Assembly: GCA_016650355.1 (NCBI GenBank)
Contig: JAENVX010000453.1
Location: forward strand, 1 to 18,439
Length of the DNA stretch: 18,439 nucleotides
Reading direction: 5' to 3'
Origin: Bacteroidia bacterium
GTDB taxonomy: Bacteria; Bacteroidota; Bacteroidia; Cytophagales; Cyclobacteriaceae
In this document: in pieces, positions 7,246 to 14,946 of the stretch
Position numbering within the stretch: the stretch's first letter is position 1
How the letters are laid out: each line of letters begins with the position of its first letter
The notes under the pieces: model-generated
Told to the model about the DNA's origin: nothing
The model's database searches: none
What the model saw: only the letters and a program-made list of their open reading frames with translations
Translations under genes and position numbers: made by a program

Positions 7246-9120
7246 TTAGTAGTAATATCCAAGCAGGTTCCAATAATTTAATTGCCACAATTGGAGCAGA
7301 CATACCACGCCAAAAAATGTATAGCTGAGTCGGTCCATTGTATCTCCTGATCTATTCATCCAAATCATGATCACAAAATACCAAACGAATACAGTGAAAA
7401 ACGCAGCAACAAGAGGAAAGGCCAATGCTATCTTTACAATCAAGGGTACGCCATACACAATTGCATTCGGGTCACCCAATCCTACTGCAAGCAAAATAAA
7501 AAATACTAGAAACCACAGTGAAGTACACCAGGAGGTAAGCCTTGCCGAGAGGGGAACTTTGCGTGCAGAATTTATTTCACGTTTATAGTCTCTCCGTATA
7601 AAATATTTCATTGGGCCGCCAATCAACGTGGATAAAATAAAAATTATGGAAACTACAAGGATTGTAGTGTGGACTGCGGAAGTTTCAATCCCTGACATTT
7701 TATCAAATGCTAAAATGGGCAAGTCACCTATGAACAATGTCGTAATTTTCCCTTCTACTTTCTTAAATTCGATTACTTCAGATGTTAGTTCATTACGAAA
7801 CGTCAGACTATCTATAGGCAACCAGAAATCAATATTTTCTCCAAATTTCGTTTTCAACTTTGATGATTCAACTATGCTTATCTGAGCGCGACCAAACCAC
7901 GAGGCAACTTTTGTTAAATCGTTGTAGGCAAATCGGTTCACTCTGTATTCCCCAGCAAATTTTTTCAAATAATCTGAGGACAATACAATAGAAGGTTTCA
8001 ATGGATTCTTTTCGGGGAAGTACCTATCCATAAATGCTTCCAATACTTCGCTATATGTTCCACCGCCCTTTTCCGAGTTGAAAGAGATAAAAAGCCCCAC
8101 TTTATGTTTTGGCAACAATGCCATATTCGAATGAAACCAAAAGGTATCACCCCCATGCCCAATTACCTCTTCACCATTCTGACTCATATCCATAAACCCA
8201 TAACGCATGGGGTTGACATTCGGTGAATGTTGGAATGCTGGGCTTTGCATTAATTTCGCGGTGGCACTGTCTAATATGTGCACTCCTTCAAATGACCCAA
8301 GTTGCAAATGTGCCAACATGAAATTGGCCATATCAACAGCTGTTGTAGATGCAGCTCCAACAGGGGCTAAAGGGACGTACTCGAATGGCTTTTCTTTAAA
8401 CTCACCATTTAAATAAACATAACCTTTCGACAAGTCACTAATTAATCGATTGGGCACAGGTTGACGAAAGGTTGTAGACGTCATCGCCAATGGATTAAGA
8501 ATATTTTTCTCTACATAGTCCATCCAATTCATGCCCGAAACTTGTTCTACAATGTAAGCTGCTATCCCTGTTCCATGATTTGAATACGAAGCCACCTCTC
8601 CGGGCGGTCTGACTCTTCCTGGCATTTCAATGGCCAGAATTTCACCAAGGCGCTTTACTTTAGAGGCATCTTTTGCGAAAAGTCCAATTACCAGGTCCTC
8701 AAAACCAGGTGAGTGTGTCATCAAATGTTTGAGGGTGATAGGCTCCTTGTAGGTATCAGGAATTTTAAAATCCTTGAGGTATTGATTGATATCAGCATTT
8801 AAATCGAGTTTACCTTGTTGCACTAGTTGCATGACGGATGTCCATGTAAACAATTTGGAAATGGAGCCAATCCTAAATAGTGTTTCGTTCGCCAATACGG
8901 GTGTTTGTTTTTTTACGTCAGAAAAACCATATCCTTTTGCCAATATAATTTTTCCGTCTTTAACAACACAAAGAGTGGCACCGGCTATATGTTTGTTCCG
9001 AAGGTGTGTTTCTACAACACCGTCCATGAAGTAAAGCAAGTCAAGGGAGTCTAACTTGGATTGCGCGTAGCCAAGATTGCTAAGGGCTAACGAAATCAGA
9101 AGAATGAACAGTTTTTTCAT
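7246..9120 (-). CDS. Beta-lactamase-family serine hydrolase with C-terminal membrane domain
   Basis: This 624-residue protein begins with a signal peptide (1-19, ending GYAQ) and continues as a class C beta-lactamase/DD-peptidase-fold domain (about 25-375). The catalytic signature S86-I-S-K89 supplies the nucleophile and base, Y179-S-N181 is the second motif, and H322-G-G324 replaces the KTG triad, as is usual in this family (often called 'CubicO group'). A beta-sheet linker region (about 380-475) follows. The last 140 residues hold four or five hydrophobic segments (near 485-503, 532-549, 557-587, 597-616), so the catalytic domain is tethered to the inner membrane and faces the periplasm. 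Likely substrates are D-amino-acid peptides, peptidoglycan fragments or esters; none can be chosen from sequence. It sits 55 bases after the LytTR regulator gene, with an inverted repeat in that gap. Confidence 0.9.
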   Translation of the reverse strand: MKKLFILLISLALSNLGYAQSKLDSLDLLYFMDGVVETHLRNKHIAGATLCVVKDGKIILAKGYGFSDVKKQTPVLANETLFRIGSISKLFTWTSVMQLVQQGKLDLNADINQYLKDFKIPDTYKEPITLKHLMTHSPGFEDLVIGLFAKDASKVKRLGEILAIEMPGRVRPPGEVASYSNHGTGIAAYIVEQVSGMNWMDYVEKNILNPLAMTSTTFRQPVPNRLISDLSKGYVYLNGEFKEKPFEYVPLAPVGAASTTAVDMANFMLAHLQLGSFEGVHILDSATAKLMQSPAFQHSPNVNPMRYGFMDMSQNGEEVIGHGGDTFWFHSNMALLPKHKVGLFISFNSEKGGGTYSEVLEAFMDRYFPEKNPLKPSIVLSSDYLKKFAGEYRVNRFAYNDLTKVASWFGRAQISIVESSKLKTKFGENIDFWLPIDSLTFRNELTSEVIEFKKVEGKITTLFIGDLPILAFDKMSGIETSAVHTTILVVSIIFILSTLIGGPMKYFIRRDYKREINSARKVPLSARLTSWCTSLWFLVFFILLAVGLGDPNAIVYGVPLIVKIALAFPLVAAFFTVFVWYFVIMIWMNRSGDTMDRLSYTFFGVVCLLQLWQLNYWNLLGYYY

Positions 9121-9132
9121 ATGGGTAAGCCA

Positions 9133-9161
9133 TTTGCTTTTTAAAGGTAATCAAAAGCAAA
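9133..9161. promoter_or_regulatory. 9-bp-arm inverted repeat upstream of the serine hydrolase gene
   Basis: TTTGCTTTT at 9133-9141 and its exact reverse complement AAAAGCAAA at 9153-9161 flank an 11-base loop. The repeat fills most of the 55-base gap between the LytTR regulator stop and the serine hydrolase start. The arms are AT-rich and no T-run follows on the minus strand, so an intrinsic terminator is doubtful. A protein-binding dyad or an mRNA hairpin that separates hydrolase expression from the upstream genes fits better. The symmetry is visible directly; the function is inference. Confidence 0.35.
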
Positions 9162-9175
9162 CTCATAAATATTCC

Positions 9176-9940
9176 CTACCTGTCCAGCCAATCTTTGAAT
9201 TCTTGCACTCTTTCGCGCGCCACAATTATTTCAGCGTCATCTGAAGTTTTTAACACAAGCCTTAGCCTTGAGTTGGTATAGCTTATCATATCCTGAATGG
9301 AGTCGGCTGCCACCAAATACTTGCGGTTAATGCGAAAAAATCGATCGGGGTTTACCAAACCATCAAGTTGCTCGATGGTGAAATCTAAAATGTGCTTACG
9401 ACTATCTTTCGTTTGGGCAAACGTAGTTTTTTCAAGGCTATAGAAAAATAGTATTTCAGCGACTTCAATTGACTTAAGGTGCTCCCCCACTTTAACAACA
9501 AAGCGTTCTTTATATTTTTTGGTCATCATTTGCATGGCCAGCTCAATACTTTCCAACATCTTATCTGGTGCGGACCTTTTTGATCCCGCTAAGGATTCGA
9601 ATTTTCGGATAGCAGCTCTTAATTCAGCCTCATCCACTGGTTTAAGAATGTAATCAATGCTATTCACCTTAAACGCCTTAAGGGCATACTCATCATAGGC
9701 TGTCGTGAAAATAACTGGCGACTTAACTTCGCATTGATCAAAGATGGAAAAGCTTATTCCATCGGCCAATTGAATATCCATGAGAATAAGGTCAGGCGAG
9801 GGATTACTTTGTAGCCATTCTACTGAATTCTTTACTGTATCGATTTTTTCTAAAATCACAACCAGCGGAACAATTGCTTTAACAAGCTTCTCCAGGCGTT
9901 GGGCAGCCTGTGGTTCGTCCTCAATCAGTAATACATTCAT
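9176..9940 (-). CDS. LytTR-family DNA-binding response regulator
   Basis: 254 residues. The receiver domain (about 1-115) has the acidic pocket E7-D8, the phosphoacceptor D55 in LILMDIQLADG, T79/T80 in VIFTTAYDEYA and K100 in DYILKPVD. This is the standard AlgR/AgrA/LytR-type receiver. After a linker, the LytTR DNA-binding domain (about 145-253) shows the IEVAEILFFYSLEKTTFAQT strand set and the conserved LDGLVNPDRFFRINRKYLV segment. Such regulators bind promoter DNA at short repeats, usually as dimers after phosphorylation. Its start lies two bases beyond the kinase stop codon, so the two form a two-component pair. A likely target is the candidate operator at 13880-13904 in front of its own operon (inference). 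Confidence 0.95.
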   Translation of the reverse strand: MNVLLIEDEPQAAQRLEKLVKAIVPLVVILEKIDTVKNSVEWLQSNPSPDLILMDIQLADGISFSIFDQCEVKSPVIFTTAYDEYALKAFKVNSIDYILKPVDEAELRAAIRKFESLAGSKRSAPDKMLESIELAMQMMTKKYKERFVVKVGEHLKSIEVAEILFFYSLEKTTFAQTKDSRKHILDFTIEQLDGLVNPDRFFRINRKYLVAADSIQDMISYTNSRLRLVLKTSDDAEIIVARERVQEFKDWLDR

Positions 9941-9942
9941 TT

Positions 9943-10956
9943 TTATTCTACTTCAATAAGGGGAAGTTTCACAATAAATTTTCCATCTGTCTCATTTACT
10001 TCAACAGGAAGTGGACTTAAGAACTTATAACGATTCCTAATATTTTCTAAACCAATGCCTTGAGAGGGTTCACCAATGGTTGTTTTACGTTGCAGACTAT
10101 TTTCCACTACAATAAACTTTCCTTGCTCAGTCAACCTAATTGTTAATGGATCATCCGAAGAAACAATATTATGTTTTATCGCGTTTTCGATCAGTAATTG
10201 CAAGGCAAGTGGAGCCAACATCGACTGGGTCTTAGTAAGTTCAACTTCAATATTAAGATTATCTCCAAACCGTATCTTCTGCAAAAAGAGATAAGAGTCA
10301 AGAAATTCCAATTCTTCTTTCAACGGAACAACCTCCTTGCTTTGCGTATCGAGCACATACCGATAAACCTCTGAAAGCTGCTTAATGAATTTAGCCGCCT
10401 TATCCTGGTCCTCGTACACTAGGTTGGTTAATGCATTTAAGCTATTGAAAAGAAAATGCGGATTGACCTGGCTTTTCAAACTGTTATACTGTGCCATTAT
10501 GCTTTCCTTTTGATACTTCTCAGCCTCTACTGCCGAACGCTTCCATTGTAAAAGGAATTCCCTGCCGTGGAGAAAAAGAGAAATCAAAAAAGTAATAATC
10601 AAAGAAATAATGACAAATTCATTATAACTACCAAACTTAATATTCCATGAGTACTCCCATGATTTCAGTAATCCAATAGCCACGAGAATGGTGAATATCA
10701 CCGTAGATATCACGCCAACTACCAGCCTTTTGATCGGATGATCTACCCATGAAATCCGTAGGCTTATCACGTGAGTAAGGCGATCATTACCAATCCACAT
10801 GATCATCCACATCAGAGTAGAGAACAAAGAAGTTGTAGCAAATCTATTTAAATCATTTGAGCAAGAGGAGCATGAGAGGTATGTCATTATACAAGCACCA
10901 ACTACCGAGATCAGAAATATTTTAAGGTACTCTTTTAGGGTGCTGACAGCATTCAT
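9943..10956 (-). CDS. LytS/YehU-type membrane sensor histidine kinase
   Basis: From the ATG at 10956 the protein has 337 residues; a TTG three codons upstream (10965) is less likely. About four membrane helices span residues 10-28, 41-56, 79-97 and 112-130. The cytoplasmic part carries the His_kinase (PF06580) domain with the phosphoacceptor H167 in QVNPHFLFNSLNAL, then the HATPase domain with the N-box LLIENAIKHN and the G-box GIGLENIRNRY. There is no separate extracellular sensor domain, so the signal is probably read by the membrane helices or the short loops. A C-S-S-C motif (C29, C32) lies just after the first helix and is predicted to face the periplasm. The partner regulator follows two bases after the stop. 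Its phosphotransfer partner is almost certainly that regulator; the stimulus is unknown. Confidence 0.93.
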   Translation of the reverse strand: MNAVSTLKEYLKIFLISVVGACIMTYLSCSSCSNDLNRFATTSLFSTLMWMIMWIGNDRLTHVISLRISWVDHPIKRLVVGVISTVIFTILVAIGLLKSWEYSWNIKFGSYNEFVIISLIITFLISLFLHGREFLLQWKRSAVEAEKYQKESIMAQYNSLKSQVNPHFLFNSLNALTNLVYEDQDKAAKFIKQLSEVYRYVLDTQSKEVVPLKEELEFLDSYLFLQKIRFGDNLNIEVELTKTQSMLAPLALQLLIENAIKHNIVSSDDPLTIRLTEQGKFIVVENSLQRKTTIGEPSQGIGLENIRNRYKFLSPLPVEVNETDGKFIVKLPLIEVE

Positions 10957-11006
10957 AATAAACAATTATCCGACAAGGTTAACAATTCAATCCCGATGTT
11001 TCAAAA

Positions 11007-11639
11007 CTATTTACACTGCTCCTTCATATCATCGGCTGCCCCTTTGCCCCAAGTGGGAGCCAAAGGATTGTCAGACTTATATGTCTCATATTTTTCAAAC
11101 GCCACCGCAAGCGTTTGACACGCCTCAGTAGTTGGCGATTTAAAAAATTGAGCAGTACCGTATTGCATTTGTGCCATAAATGTAAGCGCTCTTGGGTTTT
11201 CAGGATTTAACCCGATGGCCTTTCCAAAAGATTGCATGGCCATGCTTGAGTATTGAGGTCCGCGTGTGGCGGGGTCTACTGTTAATCGAATCATATAAAT
11301 AAATCCTTCCAGGGCTACAATTTCAGATTCGTTTTCCTTTATAGCTTTTGCTTTGTCAAGGGATGAAGCTGCAAGATCCAAAAACTGATCTTTCTTACTA
11401 CCTTCTTGCTGACGAACTGCCTGCATTAAATACCCAAATGATGCATAATAAAAAGGTTCCCACTTCGTCTTTTCAGCATTTCCAATTCGTTCAAATAAAT
11501 TAATAGCACTTTGAAATTCTTCATTTGTTTGTGCTTTGTACACAGTTTCGATGTTCTTTATCATCTGATCAGTGTATCTGTCGTTTGCTATGGCAGATGA
11601 GAGCATCAGGCTGAGGATAAAAGTTAACTTGGTTTTCAT
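11007..11639 (-). CDS. Exported helical-repeat (TPR-like) protein
   Basis: 210 residues with a signal peptide (1-18, ending AIAND). The mature protein is almost entirely helical. Paired-helix units can be traced: NEEFQSAINLFERIGNAEKTKW, then PFYYASFGYLMQAVRQQ, LDLAASSLDKAKAI, ALEGFIYMIRL, MQSFGKAIGLNPENPRALTFMAQ, and a final AVAFEKYETYK unit. FGKAIGLNPENPRA is a clear TPR-type repeat. It should be a periplasmic protein-binding scaffold. From memory, similar small exported TPR-like proteins occur next to TonB-dependent receptors in other Bacteroidota, but no function is established. It begins 24 bases after the receptor stop codon and precedes the kinase by 50 bases. Binding to the receptor plug or presenting a ligand to the kinase would be consistent with the context. 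Confidence 0.85.
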   Translation of the reverse strand: MKTKLTFILSLMLSSAIANDRYTDQMIKNIETVYKAQTNEEFQSAINLFERIGNAEKTKWEPFYYASFGYLMQAVRQQEGSKKDQFLDLAASSLDKAKAIKENESEIVALEGFIYMIRLTVDPATRGPQYSSMAMQSFGKAIGLNPENPRALTFMAQMQYGTAQFFKSPTTEACQTLAVAFEKYETYKSDNPLAPTWGKGAADDMKEQCK

Positions 11640-11663
11640 AGTAGTATAGTTTAGTTATTGATT

Positions 11664-13826
11664 CTAAAGATTTGGCAACTGGTTGACAGATTTGTTTTTT
11701 GAAATTGTTATAAAGACTCCCACAAACAAAAATCGGGGTGCCGCCTGGCGAATAGCTCGACTTACAAATTCACCATTGGCATTGGGTTGAACGCTGTATT
11801 GATATCCAAAAATATTATCACGACCCAACAGGTTGGTACAAGACAAATAAATAATAAGATTTGACTTAGGAAGGTAAGCTATGTTTGCGCTTACATCCTG
11901 ATAGAATGGAGTCTTATCCGTGTTGAAATCCTCTAATGAATTATTTGGATTAAAATAAGTTCTGCCACTGGCAAAACTATAGGTTAAGCCAAATTGGGTT
12001 TTAAGAGAAGTAACAAAATGTTTGTACACCGCAGAGAAATTATGTTTTGATGTAAAACTTGGTGTCGCGGACGAAGGAAAATATAAATAGTCACGCTCGG
12101 TGTCCAGGTAAGAATAGGAAATCCAATAGTCTACATTTCTAATGGTCTCATTATCCCTCCAAAAAAACTCCACGCCTTTTGCGTAACCTCTACCTTTGTT
12201 GTTCAGTTGCTGTAGGTTTCCGTTTTCAAACTTTACCAGCTGGTAATACTTCTTATAATACGTTTCAACCCGAAAGGTTTTCTTGTCGTTAATGACCTGA
12301 TAGTTCAAAATATAATGATCTGCTTTTTCAGGATTGAGGTTATTGTTAAACATCACATACTCATTCTTGGATGTTTGACGAAATGTTCCATAGGCAAGAG
12401 CAAACTGCCCTTGCTTACCCGGCTTGTAGGCAACCGACAATCGTGGATCGACACTTAATTGGTCTATCAAATTATTGTACTCCATTCTTCCACCAACCTT
12501 GGTTACGAATCGTTTACTTGCATATATCTCACCCTCTGTGAAAGCTGCCGTAATAGGTTCACGAAACGAAAGTAATTCAGCTTGATTTGAATTCTCATTT
12601 TGACGCGTAGCTTCAAAATCACGTTCGATTAATTCGCCACCAAATCGTATTTCAATTCTATCGGAAACAGAATTTTCTAATACTGCCTTAGCATGAATTC
12701 CCTTTTCAACATCACCAAGTGGGATGCCATCAATCTTTACTTTGTTTTGGATGTAGGTGTATGATAAGCCACCACGCATGGTCCAATTCTCATTTAGAGA
12801 TTGCAAATAAGATCCGTTACCATAGCGGTAGTCGTTGCCCAAATCATATTGATATTTTACCTGTGGATCTAAAATATCATGAATGAACAAGGAATAATCG
12901 GACTGATTAAAGTTGCCAAAGAATTTAACAAAACCATCCTTACCAATCTGCTTGCGATAGGCAGCACTTCCCTCTAATGAGGCTGGAGGTGTTTTCCAAT
13001 CAACCTCCTGGTTGATCATTCCAAAGTAAGGGCGCACATTGGTGTATTGAATTTTTCCAGACAACGATGCTCTATCCCAAACTTGGGTGTGAGCCACATC
13101 CGCGCCAACCGACATAATTCCAATATCGGTTTGATTCATCTCTGCCTTGTCTTTAGAATTTAAGACTAAAGCAGATGAAAGTGCCTGTCCATATTCTGCA
13201 GAATATCCTCCCGTGCTGAAGCTCGTCCCTTTAAACATAAAGGGTAAAAATCTTCCACGTGATGGTGTGTTTGGAGCGGATGGCCCATAGGCGTCCAATA
13301 CCACCATGCCATCGATAAACGTACGGGCCTCATTGCTATCGCCACCTCTTACAAATAGGCGGCCGCTCTCTCCTACTTTTGTTGTTCCTGGCAACGTGTT
13401 TAATGCTCCAGCTATATCGGCTGTGGCACCGGCAGTAGTGGCGATATCAATCGGTTTTAAAATAGTTCTTCGCTTCTCTTCACCAGCTGTAAAGGAACCT
13501 GCTGAGATTACAACAGCATCTAGTTGATTGATTTCTTCACGCAAAGAAACATTTACTTTGATAGGCTGTCCATTTAACTCGACAGCTTGTTGAAATTGTT
13601 TATACCCTACGAAAGTGACCACAAGAAATTTCGAACCTTTCTCATCGGTAGAGAATGAAAATTTACCATCCGCATCAGAACTAATACCATCATAAGAATC
13701 TTGTATAAAAACATTCGCACCTGGGATACCTTCACCTTTCTCATCTGTTACAATACCCGTTACTATAGTTTGGCTGAAGGCTGATAAAGATGAAATAGTG
13801 AACAATAAAAGAAACCGTGTTTTCAT
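11664..13826 (-). CDS. TonB-dependent outer-membrane receptor with CarboxypepD_reg-like domain
   Basis: 720 residues. A signal peptide (1-18, ending AFSQ) is followed by a carboxypeptidase-regulatory-like beta-sandwich (about 20-97; VTGIVTDEKGEGIPGANVFI, then VTFVGYKQ). The plug domain (about 105-225) contains LNTLPGTTKVGESGRLFVRGGDSNEARTFIDGM and the conserved STGGYSAEYGQALSS segment. The rest is a beta-barrel that ends at a FLFVGVFITI strand with a short polar tail. At 720 residues it is much shorter than the SusC-type receptors, and no SusD gene follows, so glycan uptake by a Sus pair is not indicated. The substrate could be a peptide, metal complex or cofactor. It is the first gene of the six-gene minus-strand unit and is followed directly by signalling genes rather than transport genes. 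Upstream lies the candidate operator at 13880-13904. Confidence 0.93.
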   Translation of the reverse strand: MKTRFLLLFTISSLSAFSQTIVTGIVTDEKGEGIPGANVFIQDSYDGISSDADGKFSFSTDEKGSKFLVVTFVGYKQFQQAVELNGQPIKVNVSLREEINQLDAVVISAGSFTAGEEKRRTILKPIDIATTAGATADIAGALNTLPGTTKVGESGRLFVRGGDSNEARTFIDGMVVLDAYGPSAPNTPSRGRFLPFMFKGTSFSTGGYSAEYGQALSSALVLNSKDKAEMNQTDIGIMSVGADVAHTQVWDRASLSGKIQYTNVRPYFGMINQEVDWKTPPASLEGSAAYRKQIGKDGFVKFFGNFNQSDYSLFIHDILDPQVKYQYDLGNDYRYGNGSYLQSLNENWTMRGGLSYTYIQNKVKIDGIPLGDVEKGIHAKAVLENSVSDRIEIRFGGELIERDFEATRQNENSNQAELLSFREPITAAFTEGEIYASKRFVTKVGGRMEYNNLIDQLSVDPRLSVAYKPGKQGQFALAYGTFRQTSKNEYVMFNNNLNPEKADHYILNYQVINDKKTFRVETYYKKYYQLVKFENGNLQQLNNKGRGYAKGVEFFWRDNETIRNVDYWISYSYLDTERDYLYFPSSATPSFTSKHNFSAVYKHFVTSLKTQFGLTYSFASGRTYFNPNNSLEDFNTDKTPFYQDVSANIAYLPKSNLIIYLSCTNLLGRDNIFGYQYSVQPNANGEFVSRAIRQAAPRFLFVGVFITISKNKSVNQLPNL

Positions 13827-13844
13827 AGTGCCCTTTTTTTGAGG

Positions 13845-13850
13845 ATTATA
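13845..13850 (-). promoter_or_regulatory. Possible -10-like box for the receptor operon
   Basis: The minus strand reads TATAAT, 18 bases before the receptor ATG. It matches the classical sigma-70 -10 hexamer but has no recognisable -35, and most Bacteroidota vegetative promoters use TAnnTTTG instead. If used, transcription would start near 13838 and the palindrome cluster at 13880-13904 would lie about 40 to 65 bases upstream, a normal activator position. Weak evidence. Confidence 0.2.
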
Positions 13851-13879
13851 CGGTAAAGATCAATCGAGAGGAAATCGAA

Positions 13880-13904
13880 TAACAGTTACTGTTACCGAAC
13901 TGTT
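13880..13904. promoter_or_regulatory. Candidate operator: 15-bp palindrome plus third hexamer copy
   Basis: TAACAGTTACTGTTA (13880-13894) is a perfect odd palindrome. A second ACTGTT at 13899-13904 repeats the right arm 11 bases on, one helical turn, and also forms a 7-bp-arm inverted repeat with AACAGTT at 13881-13887. On the minus strand the third copy reads ACAGTTCGG, resembling the ACAGTT-containing half-sites bound by LytTR proteins such as AgrA. The cluster lies in the 167-base region between the divergent receptor operon and symporter gene, 55 bases upstream of the receptor ATG. The operon encodes a LytTR regulator, so autoregulation is the leading idea. The repeats are plainly visible; the binding protein is inferred. 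Confidence 0.45.
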
Positions 13905-13993
13905 GAAACTTCAGGATGATCTGTAAAAATAATCAGGCACTTGGGCTTAGGAATTGGGTACATCCAATTGAAATTTATATTTACCTTTAAAAT

Positions 13994-14860
13994 ATGCAAC
14001 AGTCTTCTGCCACAACACTCTTTCTGCCCATCGCCCTTGGCATCATTATGCTTGGCCTGGGTCTATCGCTTACGCTGAATGATTTCAGGCGTGTAACAAA
14101 ATATCCCAAGGCGATGACTATTGCCCTTATTTGTCAGATGCTGCTGTTGCCAATCGTGTGCTTTATTATTGCAAAATTCAGCGGACTAAGTCCGGTGCTC
14201 TCTGTAGGATTATTGTTACTGGCAGCTTCGCCAGGAGGACCTACCGCTAATTTATACAGTCACCTTTCGCAGGGTGACGTGGCTTTAAATATTACTCTAA
14301 CGGCCGTAAATAGTGTGCTCACTCTTTTTACGTTGCCCATTATTGCAAACCTTTCAATGGAATATTTTATGGGTGCCGGGCAATATATACCTCTGCCGTT
14401 TGTAAAAGTGATCGAAGTGTTCGTTGTGGTTTTGGTGCCTGTCACAATTGGAATGCTGATCAAAAGCAAAGCGCCACAATTTGCGAGTAAAATGGACAAG
14501 CCTGTTAAAATTATTTCTGCATTGCTTTTAGTAGTCATTATTGTATCGGTCACCTTGCGCGAAAAACAAATGCTGATTGAACACTTCGCTCAATTAGGTG
14601 TGCCGATACTTGTTTTTAATATCCTAAGCCTGGCCATCGGATTCTATTTACCTCAACTTTTTAAGGTGGAAAGAAAACAAGCGATAGCCATTGGTATGGA
14701 GATTGGCATTCACAATGGCACGTTGGCTATTTACATTGCGTTGAACGTACTTCATAACTCCGCAATGAGTATTCCGCCAGCCATCTACAGCCTGCTCATG
14801 TTCTTTACGGCAGCTGCATTTGGTTTTCTTGTGAACGTAGGCAAGAAGCAGGTTGCTTAA
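13994..14860 (+). CDS. Bile acid:sodium symporter (BASS) family transporter
   Basis: 288 residues with about nine or ten hydrophobic segments and hardly any soluble part. Two signatures fix the family: AASPGGPTANLYSHLSQGD followed by VALNITLTAVNSV in the first half, and GMEIGIHNGTLAI in the second, which correspond to the crossover motifs that form the sodium sites of BASS/ASBT-type carriers. Bacterial members are inner-membrane, sodium-coupled transporters of organic anions. In bacteria without bile the substrates proposed for relatives include pantoate, pyruvate and other carboxylates, and none can be selected here. The ATG at 13994 starts the protein directly before the first helix. The gene is divergent from the receptor operon and may share control with it, but its promoter is not clear. 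Confidence 0.92.
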   Translation: MQQSSATTLFLPIALGIIMLGLGLSLTLNDFRRVTKYPKAMTIALICQMLLLPIVCFIIAKFSGLSPVLSVGLLLLAASPGGPTANLYSHLSQGDVALNITLTAVNSVLTLFTLPIIANLSMEYFMGAGQYIPLPFVKVIEVFVVVLVPVTIGMLIKSKAPQFASKMDKPVKIISALLLVVIIVSVTLREKQMLIEHFAQLGVPILVFNILSLAIGFYLPQLFKVERKQAIAIGMEIGIHNGTLAIYIALNVLHNSAMSIPPAIYSLLMFFTAAAFGFLVNVGKKQVA

Positions 14861-14934
14861 GGTCACATAGTAAATAAGATTTATTTCTATTCAGAATTAA
14901 AATCACTCAGGACTACCCATGGCAAAATCTTTGC

Positions 14935-14942
14935 TAAGTTTG
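14935..14942 (+). promoter_or_regulatory. Bacteroidota-type -7 box (TAnnTTTG) before the M28 peptidase
   Basis: TAAGTTTG matches the Bacteroidota vegetative -7 consensus TAnnTTTG exactly, but no TTG element is found at the usual distance upstream. It ends four bases before the ATG at 14947, so transcription from it would give a nearly leaderless mRNA. An exact eight-base match with four fixed positions plus G is not rare in AT-rich DNA, so this may be chance. Confidence 0.25.
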
Positions 14943-14946
14943 AGAG

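Noticed and set aside
14872..14886. AAATAA/TTATTT hairpin after the symporter gene
   Set aside because: Six A/T pairs around a three-base loop are too weak to call a terminator.
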